In this document: piece after piece, positions 1-8,130 of the stretch
Position numbering within the stretch: the first letter of the stretch is position 1
How the letters are laid out: the number at the start of each line of letters is the position of its first letter
Assembly (NCBI GenBank): GCA_046327915.1
Contig: JAXLXO010000016.1
Span: 62,001 to 126,000, forward strand
Direction of reading: 5' to 3'
Origin: VGTK01 sp046327915
GTDB taxonomy: Bacteria; Desulfobacterota; Binatia; UBA12015
DNA length: 64,000 nt
The notes under the pieces: generated by a model
What the model was told of the DNA's origin: nothing
Database searches by the model: none
Seen by the model: the letters and a program-made list of their open reading frames with translations, nothing else
Translations under genes and position numbers: made by a program

Positions 1-483
1 GCACAGACCATCAGCTTCAACTTCGGCACGCCGAACACCACGCCGACCGCCGGCGAGGGCCTCGACGGACTCACGCAGTTCGGCAGCGCCTCGAGCGTCG
101 CGGCGGACGGCGACGGCTACGGTGCGGGCCAGCTGCAGGCGATCTCGGTCGGCGCCGACGGCACCATCACCGGCGTGTTCGACAACGGCGAGGCGCGCGA
201 CCTCTATCGCCTCGGCCTTGCGGACTTCGCGGCACCCGACGGGCTCATCGAGCTCGGCAACGGGCTCTACCGCGACTCGTCGGCGTCCGGTCCCGCGACG
301 GTCGGCACGCCGGGCTCTAGCGGCATGGGCACGGTCGTCGGCTCGTCGATCGAGCGCAGCAACGTCGACCTCGCGCAGGAGTTCGTCGACCTCATCTCGC
401 TGCAGCGCAGCTTCCAGGCCAACTCGCGCGTGATCACCACCGCCGACGGCCTGCTCAACGACCTGATCAACATCGTGCGGTGA
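1..483 (+). CDS. flgE: Flagellar hook protein FlgE, C-terminal part (5' end outside window)
   Basis: The reading frame is open from the first base, so the N-terminus lies outside the window; 160 residues remain. The segment GVFDNGEARDLYRLGLADF followed by GLIELGNGLYRDSSASG is the hook-type pattern near the end of FlgE. The C-terminus (LAQEFVDLISLQRSFQANSR, then a short helix ending in NIVR) is the conserved terminal helix of rod/hook axial proteins, which packs in the core of the structure. The hook is the extracellular universal joint and is exported through the flagellar type III apparatus encoded just downstream. FlgG is the main alternative, but a complete flgG lies at 12457. The upstream genes cannot be seen. 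Confidence 0.88.
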   Translation, partial: AQTISFNFGTPNTTPTAGEGLDGLTQFGSASSVAADGDGYGAGQLQAISVGADGTITGVFDNGEARDLYRLGLADFAAPDGLIELGNGLYRDSSASGPATVGTPGSSGMGTVVGSSIERSNVDLAQEFVDLISLQRSFQANSRVITTADGLLNDLINIVR

Positions 484-580
484 GCTCTCCCACGGCGTTC
501 GCGGGGTGAGGGCGTGGCTCGCAGGAGCCGCATCACTCGCCTTCGCGGGCGCCGTGCTCCCGAACGGAATCCCGGCAGAG

Positions 581-604
581 TGGCTGTCAGGACCCTGACA
601 GCCA
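581..604. repeat. Perfect 11-bp inverted repeat in the flgE-fliL gap
   Basis: TGGCTGTCAGG and its exact reverse complement are separated by only two bases, 98 bp after the flgE stop. There is no T-run behind it, so a classical intrinsic terminator is doubtful. It lies about 100 bp upstream of the sigma-54-like element at 705, a distance compatible with an activator site, so an operator is an alternative. The rest of the 297-bp gap shows no gene. Confidence 0.5.
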
Positions 605-704
605 CCCTGCAACTCTGACCCGGTTGCGGCGGCACCGCGCGCGCGTCTCCGCGCCTGACGCGGGCTTCCGTCGAAGGTCGCATTCGCCACCTCTCTCCCG
701 TCAG

Positions 705-720
705 CGGCACACCCATTGCT
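705..720 (+). promoter_or_regulatory. Sigma-54-type -24/-12 promoter upstream of fliL
   Basis: The sequence CGGCACACCCATTGCT matches the sigma-54 consensus TGGCAC-N5-TTGCW in all but the first base, with GG (706-707) and GC (718-719) exactly 10 nt apart. The predicted start is near 731, giving a leader of about 50 nt to the fliL ATG. It would drive the long fliL-to-fliA operon. Sigma-54 control of such genes is established in Pseudomonas, Vibrio and Campylobacter; its use here is inferred. Confidence 0.68.
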
Positions 721-780
721 GTTGCTGACTGCGGGCGTGGTTCGTGTCCAGGACACGGACGCGCACGAGGGGGAGGTGCG

Positions 781-1398
781 ATGTCGACCGCAGCAGCAAA
801 CGTCGAAGGGGTGGCAGGGGCCGCCGAAGGCGAGAAGAAGAAGGGCAGCAAGCTGCCCCTGATCCTGGGCCTCGTGGTCCTGCTCGCCGCGGGCGGCGGT
901 GCCGCATGGTGGTTCGGCCTCCTTCCGTTCGGCCACAAGGCCGACGACGCCGAGCAGGCCGAGGAGGGCCACGCCGCACCCGCCGAGGGCGCCAAGGCAG
1001 CCGGTGGCGAGCACGCCAAGGCGGCTGCAGGGGAGCACGGCAAGCCGGCCGCGGAGAAGGGCAAGGGCGGCGGACACGGTGCCGCGGCCGAGGGCGCCGG
1101 CGGCATGCGGCCGCTCGACCCGTTCCTCGCCAATCTCGCCGACGAGACCAGCTCGCGATACCTCAAGATGTCGCTGCAGGTCGAGTTCGTCGACGCCGAG
1201 CCGCCGGCCGCGTTCGAGGCGCGCCTGCCGCAGATCCGCGACGTCATCCTCACGCTCGTCACGAGCAAGACGTTCGCGGACATCCGCACGCCGGAAGGCA
1301 AGGAGCGCCTGCGCGAGGACGTGATCGATCGCATCAATCACGTGCTCGCCCAGGACGCCGTCAAGTCGGTCTACTTCACCGAGTTCATCGTCCAGTAG
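781..1398 (+). CDS. fliL: Flagellar basal-body-associated protein FliL
   Basis: FliL is a single-pass inner-membrane protein whose periplasmic domain rings the stator units and supports torque. This 205-residue protein has a short cytoplasmic N-terminus with a KKKGSK basic stop, one membrane segment at about residues 28-50, an unusually long Ala/Glu/Gly/His linker (about 58-105) and a C-terminal FliL domain beginning at RPLDPFLANL and ending YFTEFIVQ, the typical FliL ending. The ATG is preceded by a GAGGGGGAGG ribosome-binding site. It is the first gene after the sigma-54-like promoter and lies 9 bp before fliM. The linker is richer and longer than in enterobacterial FliL; its role is unknown. 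Confidence 0.92.
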   Translation: MSTAAANVEGVAGAAEGEKKKGSKLPLILGLVVLLAAGGGAAWWFGLLPFGHKADDAEQAEEGHAAPAEGAKAAGGEHAKAAAGEHGKPAAEKGKGGGHGAAAEGAGGMRPLDPFLANLADETSSRYLKMSLQVEFVDAEPPAAFEARLPQIRDVILTLVTSKTFADIRTPEGKERLREDVIDRINHVLAQDAVKSVYFTEFIVQ

Positions 1399-1407
1399 GG
1401 GCGTGCC

Positions 1408-2397
1408 GTGGCCGACGCACTCTCGAGAGAGGAAATCGATGCCCTGCTGCGGGGCATGGCCGACGGCGAGGTCGCGGTCGACGCGGACTCCGGTCCGCGC
1501 GGCGAAGCCACGCCGGTGTCGCTGGTCGCGGACCGCGACGAGAACCCGGGCCGCCGCTTCCCCGCGCTGGCGCTGGTGCACGAACGCTTCGTGCGCGAGC
1601 TGAGCAAGGTCCTGCTGCAGATGTTCGAGGCGAACGTCAGCGCCGATCGCAGGGACACGTTCTCGCTCGACTTCCTGACCGTCAAGAACCGCATCACGCC
1701 GGGCACCGTCGCGGCGCTGTTCCACCTCGCGCCGTTCAGCGGCGAGGTGCTGCTGCTTCTGCCCCCGGCGCTCGGCTTCGAGGTCGTGGACCGCCTGTTC
1801 GGCGGACCGGGCCGCATCCCGCCCGACGTCGGCGAGCGCGAGCTGTCGCCGATTTCGCTGCGCACCATGGAGGGCGTCGTGACGCGCTTCATGGAGGCCT
1901 TCGCAACGGGCTTCTCGCCGCTGGTCGAGGTGGAGAGCAAGTTCCTGCGCAGCGAGACCAACGCGATGCTGCTCGAGATCGCCGCGCCGAGCGACTCGGT
2001 GATCGGATTCGAGACCGAGATCGATCTGGGATCTGGACAGCAGCGTCTGACGATCGTCCTGCCGCAGAGCGTCCTCGAGTCGGCGCGCGCGAAGGCGAGC
2101 GAGGGCAAGTCCCTCCTGCCGCGCGTCGACCGCAACTGGCTGGGCGCGCTGCGCGGCGCGGTCGAGCAGACCGACGTCGTGCTGTCGGCGGACCTCGGAC
2201 GCCTCGAGATGACCACCCGGGAAGTCCTCGGCCTCCGCGCCGGCGACGTCCTGCACCTGTCGACGCGCGGCGAGGACGCACTGCCGATCCGCGTCGAGGG
2301 AACCCCTTTGATGACCGGCGTCGCGGGCGTGAGTCGCGGCCGCAACGCCGTCCGCATTCTCGGCTTCGATGCCGGCGACCTGCACCTGGGAGACTGA
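1408..2397 (+). CDS. fliM: Flagellar motor switch protein FliM
   Basis: FliM forms the middle of the C-ring and receives the chemotaxis signal by binding phosphorylated CheY. The 329-residue product starts at a GTG and carries the CheY-binding N-terminal motif LSREEIDALL (residues 5-14). A CheC-like middle domain follows (about 50-235), then a C-terminal SpoA domain (about 250-325). The length is normal for the family. The next gene, fliN, begins 3 bp after the stop, so the two C-ring parts are probably translationally coupled. Assignment rests on the N-terminal motif, the gene order and overall similarity. Confidence 0.95.
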   Translation: MADALSREEIDALLRGMADGEVAVDADSGPRGEATPVSLVADRDENPGRRFPALALVHERFVRELSKVLLQMFEANVSADRRDTFSLDFLTVKNRITPGTVAALFHLAPFSGEVLLLLPPALGFEVVDRLFGGPGRIPPDVGERELSPISLRTMEGVVTRFMEAFATGFSPLVEVESKFLRSETNAMLLEIAAPSDSVIGFETEIDLGSGQQRLTIVLPQSVLESARAKASEGKSLLPRVDRNWLGALRGAVEQTDVVLSADLGRLEMTTREVLGLRAGDVLHLSTRGEDALPIRVEGTPLMTGVAGVSRGRNAVRILGFDAGDLHLGD

Positions 2398-2400
2398 ACC

Positions 2401-2703
2401 GTGGCAGACGAGACCGCACAGGGCTCCGGCCCGGAGGATGAACGCCGCAATCTGGATCTGCTCCTCGACGTCCCGCTGTCGGTGACCGTCGAGCTGGGCC
2501 GCATCCGCATGCCCGTGCGCCAGCTGCTGGCGCTGGGATCGGGCGCGGTGATCGAGCTCGGCAAGCACGCGGGCGAGCCGCTCGACGTGCTGATCAACGG
2601 CAAGCCGGTCGCGCGCGGAGAGGCCGTCATGGTCAACGAGCGCTTCGGCGTCCGCCTCACCGAGGTGGTGAGCCCGAACGAGCGCGTGGAGCGCCTGAAG
2701 TGA
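2401..2703 (+). CDS. fliN: Flagellar motor switch protein FliN
   Basis: FliN makes the bottom of the switch C-ring and, with FliH, helps deliver export substrates. The 100-residue protein begins at GTG and is almost entirely a SpoA domain: DLLLDVPLSVTVELGR, then RQLLALGSGAVIEL, then GEPLDVLINGKPVARGE and a final VNERFGVRLTEV, which is the family pattern in order. It lacks the long N-terminal extension found in some FliN proteins. Its stop codon overlaps the fliO start by four bases (GTGA). Confidence 0.95.
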   Translation: MADETAQGSGPEDERRNLDLLLDVPLSVTVELGRIRMPVRQLLALGSGAVIELGKHAGEPLDVLINGKPVARGEAVMVNERFGVRLTEVVSPNERVERLK

Positions 2704-3026
2704 TCACGGAAGCGGCCAGCGACGGATCGTTCGCGACAGTGGCGCTCATCGCGGTGATGGCGCTGGTGGTCGGAGCGCTCGCGTGGTGGCAGCGCTCGCG
2801 CGGCACGCTCGGCGCGGGCGAGGCCATCCGGCTGGTCGCCGTGCGCGGCATGGGCGGCAAGCGCCTGCTCGCGCTGGTCGAAGTCGAGCACGAGCGCTTC
2901 CTGCTCGGCCTCACCGACGAGCGTATCGACTGCCTCGCGCGCGTCGGGGAGCGCAACGACGCCGCACAGGCGAACGCAGTCACGGACGGGGAAGGGGGCC
3001 AGTCGTGGGCCAGGCAGAGCGCCTGA
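2700..3026 (+). CDS. fliO: Flagellar export-gate assembly protein FliO
   Basis: FliO is a small membrane protein that helps assemble the FliP ring of the export gate. The 108-residue product has one membrane segment (about residues 12-28) followed by a short cytosolic domain with the FliO-like stretch RLVAVRGMGGKRLLALVEVE and LLGLTDERIDCLARV. Sequence conservation in FliO is low, so position between fliN and fliP is strong support. The GTG start overlaps the fliN stop, and the gene's 3' end overlaps fliP by 22 bases. Confidence 0.85.
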   Translation: MITEAASDGSFATVALIAVMALVVGALAWWQRSRGTLGAGEAIRLVAVRGMGGKRLLALVEVEHERFLLGLTDERIDCLARVGERNDAAQANAVTDGEGGQSWARQSA

Positions 3027-3805
3027 GCGCGCCGGAACCTCCCGCACGCGGACGAATCCGCCCCGGGCTGATCGTGCTCGGGCTGGTCGCGTTCGGACTC
3101 GGACTCCTGCTCGGAGTCCTGCCTGCGTTCGCGGCCGCGGGACCGAGCGTCGCGGTCGACCTCGGCAGCGACACCGACCGCTGGAGCACGGGCATCCAGC
3201 TGGTGATCCTGTTCACGCTGCTGTCGTTCGCACCGGCGATGCTGATCGGGCTCTCGGCCTTCGTGCGCATCGTCATCGTGCTCTCGTTCGTGCGCCAGGC
3301 GGTCGGCACGCAGCAGATGCCGCCCAACCAGGTGATCCTCGCGCTGGCGCTCTTCCTGACCTTCTTCGTGATGATGCCGACGTTTCGCGAGATCAATCAC
3401 GACGCGGTCGAGCCGTACCTCGAGGAGACCATCGCGCCGCAGGAGGCGATGTCGCGCGCCTTCACGCCGCTGCGCACGTTCATGCTGCGCCAGACGCGCG
3501 AGAAGGACCTCGCGCTGTTCATCAACATCAACGGTGCCGAGCGCCCGGCGAGCGTCGCCGACGTGCCGGCCGACGTGGTGATCCCCGCGTTCCTGATCTC
3601 GGAGCTGAAGAGCGCGTTCCAGATCAGCTTCATGGTCTACATCCCGTTCCTCGTCCTCGACATGGTGGTCGCGGCGATCCTGACCTCGATGGGCATGATC
3701 ACGCTGCCGCCGGTGCTGATCTCGCTGCCCTTCAAGCTGATGATCTTCGTCCTGGTCGACGGCTGGAACCTGCTCGTCAGCGCGCTCGTCAAGAGCTTCC
3801 ACTGA
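3005..3805 (+). CDS. fliP: Flagellar type III export gate protein FliP
   Basis: FliP forms the core pentamer of the type III export channel in the inner membrane. The 266-residue product starts at a GTG at 3005 behind a GAAGGGG ribosome-binding site; earlier in-frame codons fall in the fliO coding region and read as low-complexity Arg-rich protein. Visible features are an N-terminal hydrophobic segment (about residues 20-45, signal-like), the FliP pattern LLSFAPAMLIGLSAFVRIVI, the MPPNQVILALALFLTFFVM segment and the C-terminal FQISFMVYIPFLVLDMVVA. It overlaps fliO and is followed 7 bp later by fliQ. Confidence 0.95.
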   Translation: MGQAERLSAPEPPARGRIRPGLIVLGLVAFGLGLLLGVLPAFAAAGPSVAVDLGSDTDRWSTGIQLVILFTLLSFAPAMLIGLSAFVRIVIVLSFVRQAVGTQQMPPNQVILALALFLTFFVMMPTFREINHDAVEPYLEETIAPQEAMSRAFTPLRTFMLRQTREKDLALFININGAERPASVADVPADVVIPAFLISELKSAFQISFMVYIPFLVLDMVVAAILTSMGMITLPPVLISLPFKLMIFVLVDGWNLLVSALVKSFH

Positions 3806-3812
3806 GGACGTC

Positions 3813-4082
3813 ATGACGCAGGAGATGGTCCTTCAGATCGGCCGCAACGCCCTCGAGATCACGTTGATCCTCGCCGGGCCCGTGCTGCTCTTCGGCCTGA
3901 TCGCGGGTCTGATCGTCGCGGTGTTCCAGGCGCTCACGCAGATCAACGAGATGACGCTGATCTTCATCCCGAAGATCGGCGCGACCGTGCTCGCGATCGC
4001 GCTGTTCGGGCCGTGGATGCTGCAGAAGCTGATCAACTACACGACGGCTCTCTTCGAGGCGATTCCGGGGGTCACCAGGTGA
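3813..4082 (+). CDS. fliQ: Flagellar type III export gate protein FliQ
   Basis: FliQ supplies the helical hairpins that wrap the FliP/FliR export channel. The 89-residue length is exactly typical, with two membrane helices (about 16-38 and 50-72) and the family pattern AVFQALTQINEMTLIFIPKI between them. It has an ATG start and a 4-base GTGA overlap with fliR, so translational coupling is likely. Confidence 0.96.
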   Translation: MTQEMVLQIGRNALEITLILAGPVLLFGLIAGLIVAVFQALTQINEMTLIFIPKIGATVLAIALFGPWMLQKLINYTTALFEAIPGVTR

Positions 4083-4876
4083 ATGGCTACGAGCAGCTGC
4101 TCGCGCCGGCGCGTCTGATCGCCTTCGTGCTGGTGCTCGCGCGGGTCGTGGGACTCGCGCTGATCGCGCCGGTGCTGGGCTCGCGCATGGTGCTGCCGCG
4201 GCTGCGCGTCGCTCTCGTGGTCTTCCTCGCGCTCGCGATGGTGCCGGCGACGGCGAAGGCCGCGGCGCAGAGCACCGTGAACCTCGTCGACTCGCCGGTG
4301 GCACTGCTGATCGCGATCGCGGTCGAGACCGCGATCGGCCTGCTGCTCGGGCTGGTCGCGCAGCTCGTCTTCGGCGCGGTGCAGCTCGCCGGCGAGCTCG
4401 CCGGCATGCAGATGGGCTTCGGCATGGCGAGCCTGTTCGATCCGCAGACGCACGATCGCAGCATGGTGCTCGCGCAGTGGCAGAGCACGATCGCACTGCT
4501 GCTGTTTCTTTCGGTCGACGGCCACCACATGCTCGTGCAGGCGGTGGCCGAGAGCTTCCGCCGCGTGCCGCCGGGTGCGGTCGGCATCGGCTCCGCCGGC
4601 TTCGGCATGACGGTCGCGTTCGCGAGCGGCGTCTTCGTGCTCGCGCTCAAGCTCGCCGCACCGGTCCTGATCCTCGTGCTGCTGACCAACGCCGGACTCG
4701 GCGCGCTCGGCAAGCTCGTTCCGCAGCTCAACGTGATGGTGGTCGGCTTCCCGGTCAACGTCGCGGCGGGCTTCTTCATTCTCATCGCCGCGCAGCCGTT
4801 CACGATGCGCCTGCTCGAGGGCGCGTTCGCCGACCTGGGCCAGAAGCTCGGGGCGGTGATCGACGTGCTGGTCTGA
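4079..4876 (+). CDS. fliR: Flagellar type III export gate protein FliR
   Basis: FliR closes the FliP5FliR1 export channel. The 265-residue product begins at the GTG overlapping the fliQ stop; upstream in-frame sequence belongs to fliQ in another frame. It has about six hydrophobic segments and the FliR pattern GELAGMQMGFGMASLFDP (near residue 103-120). Later segments LLFLSVDGHHMLVQAV and the C-terminal GFPVNVAAGFFILIAAQP also match. Together with fliP, fliQ, flhB and flhA it completes the export gate in one operon; flhB starts 4 bp after its stop. Confidence 0.95.
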   Translation: MNGYEQLLAPARLIAFVLVLARVVGLALIAPVLGSRMVLPRLRVALVVFLALAMVPATAKAAAQSTVNLVDSPVALLIAIAVETAIGLLLGLVAQLVFGAVQLAGELAGMQMGFGMASLFDPQTHDRSMVLAQWQSTIALLLFLSVDGHHMLVQAVAESFRRVPPGAVGIGSAGFGMTVAFASGVFVLALKLAAPVLILVLLTNAGLGALGKLVPQLNVMVVGFPVNVAAGFFILIAAQPFTMRLLEGAFADLGQKLGAVIDVLV

Positions 4877-4880
4877 GGCC

Positions 4881-5948
4881 ATGGCCGAAGATCTCGAAAA
4901 CAGGACAGAAGAACCCACTCCACGGCGCCTGGAGAAGGCGCGGGAAGACGGCCAGATCGCGCGCTCCGTCGAGGTCACCTCGGCGGCGGTGCTGCTGACC
5001 GGCGTGTTCGCGATGAGCCAGTGGGCGCCCGACACCTCGCACGACCTGCGCGAGGCGATGCGCCGCGGACTCGACCGCCTCACGGCGAGCGACTTGACGC
5101 CGGCCGCGATCGGCAACGTGCTCTGGGACGCGGGCGGCGTGATCGTCGCGGCGGCCCTGCCGGTCGTGCTGGCGATGTGCCTCGCCGGCACCGTCAGCAA
5201 CCTCGTGCAGGTGGGCGTCGGCTTCTACCCGCAGCTCCTCATGCCGAAGGCGTCGCGCATGTCGCCCGCGAACGGCATCCAGCGGATCTTCTCGCGCAAG
5301 GGGGCCGTCGACCTGCTCAAGAACGTCGCGAAGATCGTTCTGGTGTCGTGGGTGGCGTGGAAGGTCGTGCTGTCGACGCAGGGCCAGCTGCCCGCGATCG
5401 GCCTCGCGTCGCCGGCGGAGATCATGAGCACCGGCGGCCGCGAGCTGTCGCGCATGCTGACCTGGGTCGCGTCGACCCTCGCCGTGCTGGCGGGCCTCGA
5501 CTACTACTGGCAGCGCCGCACGCACGCGCAGTCGATGCGCATGACGAAGCAGGAGGTGAAGGACGAGATGCGGCAGTCGGAGGGTGATCCGAAGCTGCGG
5601 CAGCGGATGCGCCGCGCGTATCGCGATCTCTCCGGCAACCGCATGCTCAACGAGGTCGCCACCGCCGACGTCGTGATCACCAACCCGACGCACTACGCGG
5701 TGGCCTTGCGCTACCGCTCGGACGAGAGCGGTGCGCCGCGCGTCGTCGCCAAGGGCGTCGACGAGGTCGCGCAGCGCATCAAGCAGGAGGCGCGCGCGCA
5801 CGGCGTGCCGATCATCGAGCGCCGCGCTCTGGCGCGGGCGCTCTATCGCAGTGTGAAGACGGGCAGCGAGATCCCGGCGGCACTGTACCGCGCCGTCGCC
5901 GAGGTCCTGGCCTACATCTACGGGCTGAAGCAGCAGCGGGTGAGCTGA
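4881..5948 (+). CDS. flhB: Flagellar export switch protein FlhB
   Basis: FlhB controls export substrate switching from rod/hook to filament type. The 355-residue protein has the N-terminal signature NRTEEPTPRRLEKAREDGQ, four membrane segments up to about residue 210, and a cytosolic domain with the autocleavage motif NPTH at residues 268-271 followed by YAVALRY. The intact motif predicts normal self-cleavage between Asn268 and Pro269. It is followed one base later by flhA. The length and domain order are ordinary. Confidence 0.97.
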   Translation: MAEDLENRTEEPTPRRLEKAREDGQIARSVEVTSAAVLLTGVFAMSQWAPDTSHDLREAMRRGLDRLTASDLTPAAIGNVLWDAGGVIVAAALPVVLAMCLAGTVSNLVQVGVGFYPQLLMPKASRMSPANGIQRIFSRKGAVDLLKNVAKIVLVSWVAWKVVLSTQGQLPAIGLASPAEIMSTGGRELSRMLTWVASTLAVLAGLDYYWQRRTHAQSMRMTKQEVKDEMRQSEGDPKLRQRMRRAYRDLSGNRMLNEVATADVVITNPTHYAVALRYRSDESGAPRVVAKGVDEVAQRIKQEARAHGVPIIERRALARALYRSVKTGSEIPAALYRAVAEVLAYIYGLKQQRVS

Positions 5949-5949
5949 G

Positions 5950-8130
5950 ATGCCGACGCAACAGAAGAGCTGGCTGCGCCGTCTGCTCGCGGGAGGCGAG
6001 ATCCTCCTGCCGATCGCGTTCGTGGTCGTGATCCTCCTGATGGTGATCCCGGTCCCGACGGCGGTGCTCGACCTCTTCCTCGCGCTGAACATCTCGCTGT
6101 CGCTGATGGTCCTGCTGCTGGCCATCTACACGCTGAAGCCGCTCGAGTTCTCGACCTTCCCGTCGGTGCTGCTCGTCCTGACGCTGTTCCGCCTCGCGCT
6201 GAACGTCGCGTCGACGCGCCTCATCCTCGGCAAGGGCGCGGAAGGACCGGGAGCCGCGGGCCACGTCATCCAGGCGTTCGGCAACTTCGTGGTCGGCGGC
6301 AGCTACGTCGTCGGCACGGTCATCTTCCTGATCCTGGTCGTCATCAACTTCGTCGTCATCACCAAGGGCGCGGGCCGCATCGCCGAGGTCGCGGCGCGCT
6401 TCACCCTCGACGCGATGCCCGGCAAACAGCTCGCGGTCGACGCGGAGCTCAACGCGGGCCTGCTGTCGGAGCGCGAGGCGCGCGAGCGGCGGCGCTCGAT
6501 CGAGGCGGAAGCGGACTTCTACGGCGCGATGGACGGTGCGTCGAAGTTCGTGCGCGGCGACGCGATCGCCGGCCTGATGATCGCCGGCATCAACATTCTC
6601 GGCGGCCTCGTGATCGGCGTCCTGCAGGGCGGCCTCGCGATCAAGGACGCGGCCCAGATCTACACCACGCTGACCATCGGTGACGGCCTGGTCTCGCAGA
6701 TGCCGGCGCTGCTGATCTCGACCGCGGCCGGCATCATCGTCACGCGCGCCGCGTCGGGCACGGATCTCGGCAGCGAGGTCACGTCGCAGCTGCTGCTGAA
6801 CCCGCGCGTCATGGGAACGGTCTCCGGCATCCTGCTCGGCTTCGCGCTCCTTCCGGGCCTGCCGACGATCCCGTTCCTCACGCTCGCCGGCATGATCGGC
6901 GGCGTCGCGTACGCGATGCGCGGCTCGGGTGAGGCCGAGGCCGCGAAGAAGGCGGGCGGCGCGGGAGCCGAGCCGGGCAAGGCGGCGGAGGCGGGCGAGG
7001 GCGCTTCGAAGTCGGCGATGCCGTCGCCGCTCGACGTGCTCGAGCTCGAGGTCGGCTACGAGCTGGTGCCGCTCGTCGACGGCAAGCAGGGCGGCGAGCT
7101 GATCGAGCGCATCCGCGCGCTACGCAGCCAGCTCGGACAGGAGCTCGGCATCGCGATCCCGCCGGTGCACATCCGCGACAACCTGCAGCTCAAGCCCGGC
7201 GAGTACGCCGTGCTGCTCAAGGGCGTCGAGATCGCGCGCGCCGAGACGCGCGTCGGCTACGTGCTCGCGATCAACCCGGGCGCCGCCGATCCGGCGTTCC
7301 CCGGCATTCCCTGCAAGGAGCCCGCGTTCGGACTCGAGGCGCTGTGGGTGCCGAGCCCCGACCGCGAGCGCGCGCAGATCTCGGGCTACACCGTGGTCGA
7401 CGTCGCGACCGTCGTGGTCACGCATCTGACCGAGCTGATCCGCCGTCACGCGGCCGACCTGCTCGGACGCCAGGACGTGCAGGTGCTGCTCGACGCGCTC
7501 GCCAAGACCCATCCCAAGCCGGTCGAGGAGCTCGTGCCGCAGCTGCTGAGCGTCGGCGGCGTGCAGAAGGTCATGCAGAATCTGCTGCGCGAGAACGTCA
7601 GCGTGCGCGACCTGCTGACCATCGTCGAGTCGCTCGCGGATCACGCGGCGACCACCAAGGACCCGATCCCGCTCACCGAGCACGTGCGCCAGGCGCTGTC
7701 GCGCTCGATCGTGCAGCGCTACATCGGGCCCGATCGCGTGCTGCACGTGATGACGCTCGCGCCCACGCTCGAGCGCGCGATCGGCGAGGCGGTGCACCGC
7801 ACCGAGGAGGGCGGCACGCTCGCCCTCGAGCCGGGTCTCGCGCAGCGCCTGCTGGCGAAGCTCGCCGAGGTCGCGGAGCCGTTCGCGCTGCAGGGCCGTC
7901 AGCCGGTGCTGCTGTGCTCGACCGGCATCCGCGGCCACCTGCGTCGCTTCCTCGAGCGCTTCCTGCCCAGCCTCGTGCTGCTCGCGCCCGCGGAGATCCC
8001 CACGACCGTGCGGCTGCAGTCGCTCGGCGTCGTGCGCCTCGACGAGGAGCAGCCGGCGCCCGAGAGCGGTCCCGCCGTGTTCAACGTTCGCCGTCCCGCG
8101 GCCTCCGCCGCGGCGGCAGGAGCAGTCTGA
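5950..8130 (+). CDS. flhA: Flagellar export gate ring protein FlhA
   Basis: FlhA forms the nonameric cytosolic ring that docks chaperone-substrate complexes and couples export to ion flow. The 726-residue length is typical. The N-terminal half contains about eight membrane helices and the diagnostic sequence LFRLALNVASTRLIL (about residues 78-92), then the conserved loop with GKQLAVDAELNAGL and EADFYGAMDGASKFVRGDA. An Ala/Gly/Glu linker (about 325-355) leads to the C-terminal domain with LDVLELEVGYELVPLVD. Its stop overlaps the flhF start (TGATG). Confidence 0.97.
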   Translation: MPTQQKSWLRRLLAGGEILLPIAFVVVILLMVIPVPTAVLDLFLALNISLSLMVLLLAIYTLKPLEFSTFPSVLLVLTLFRLALNVASTRLILGKGAEGPGAAGHVIQAFGNFVVGGSYVVGTVIFLILVVINFVVITKGAGRIAEVAARFTLDAMPGKQLAVDAELNAGLLSEREARERRRSIEAEADFYGAMDGASKFVRGDAIAGLMIAGINILGGLVIGVLQGGLAIKDAAQIYTTLTIGDGLVSQMPALLISTAAGIIVTRAASGTDLGSEVTSQLLLNPRVMGTVSGILLGFALLPGLPTIPFLTLAGMIGGVAYAMRGSGEAEAAKKAGGAGAEPGKAAEAGEGASKSAMPSPLDVLELEVGYELVPLVDGKQGGELIERIRALRSQLGQELGIAIPPVHIRDNLQLKPGEYAVLLKGVEIARAETRVGYVLAINPGAADPAFPGIPCKEPAFGLEALWVPSPDRERAQISGYTVVDVATVVVTHLTELIRRHAADLLGRQDVQVLLDALAKTHPKPVEELVPQLLSVGGVQKVMQNLLRENVSVRDLLTIVESLADHAATTKDPIPLTEHVRQALSRSIVQRYIGPDRVLHVMTLAPTLERAIGEAVHRTEEGGTLALEPGLAQRLLAKLAEVAEPFALQGRQPVLLCSTGIRGHLRRFLERFLPSLVLLAPAEIPTTVRLQSLGVVRLDEEQPAPESGPAVFNVRRPAASAAAAGAV

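Noticed and set aside
744..2441. Long Arg-rich open frame overlapping fliL and fliM
   Set aside because: Highly Arg/Gly-rich translation, shadow of true genes in another frame.
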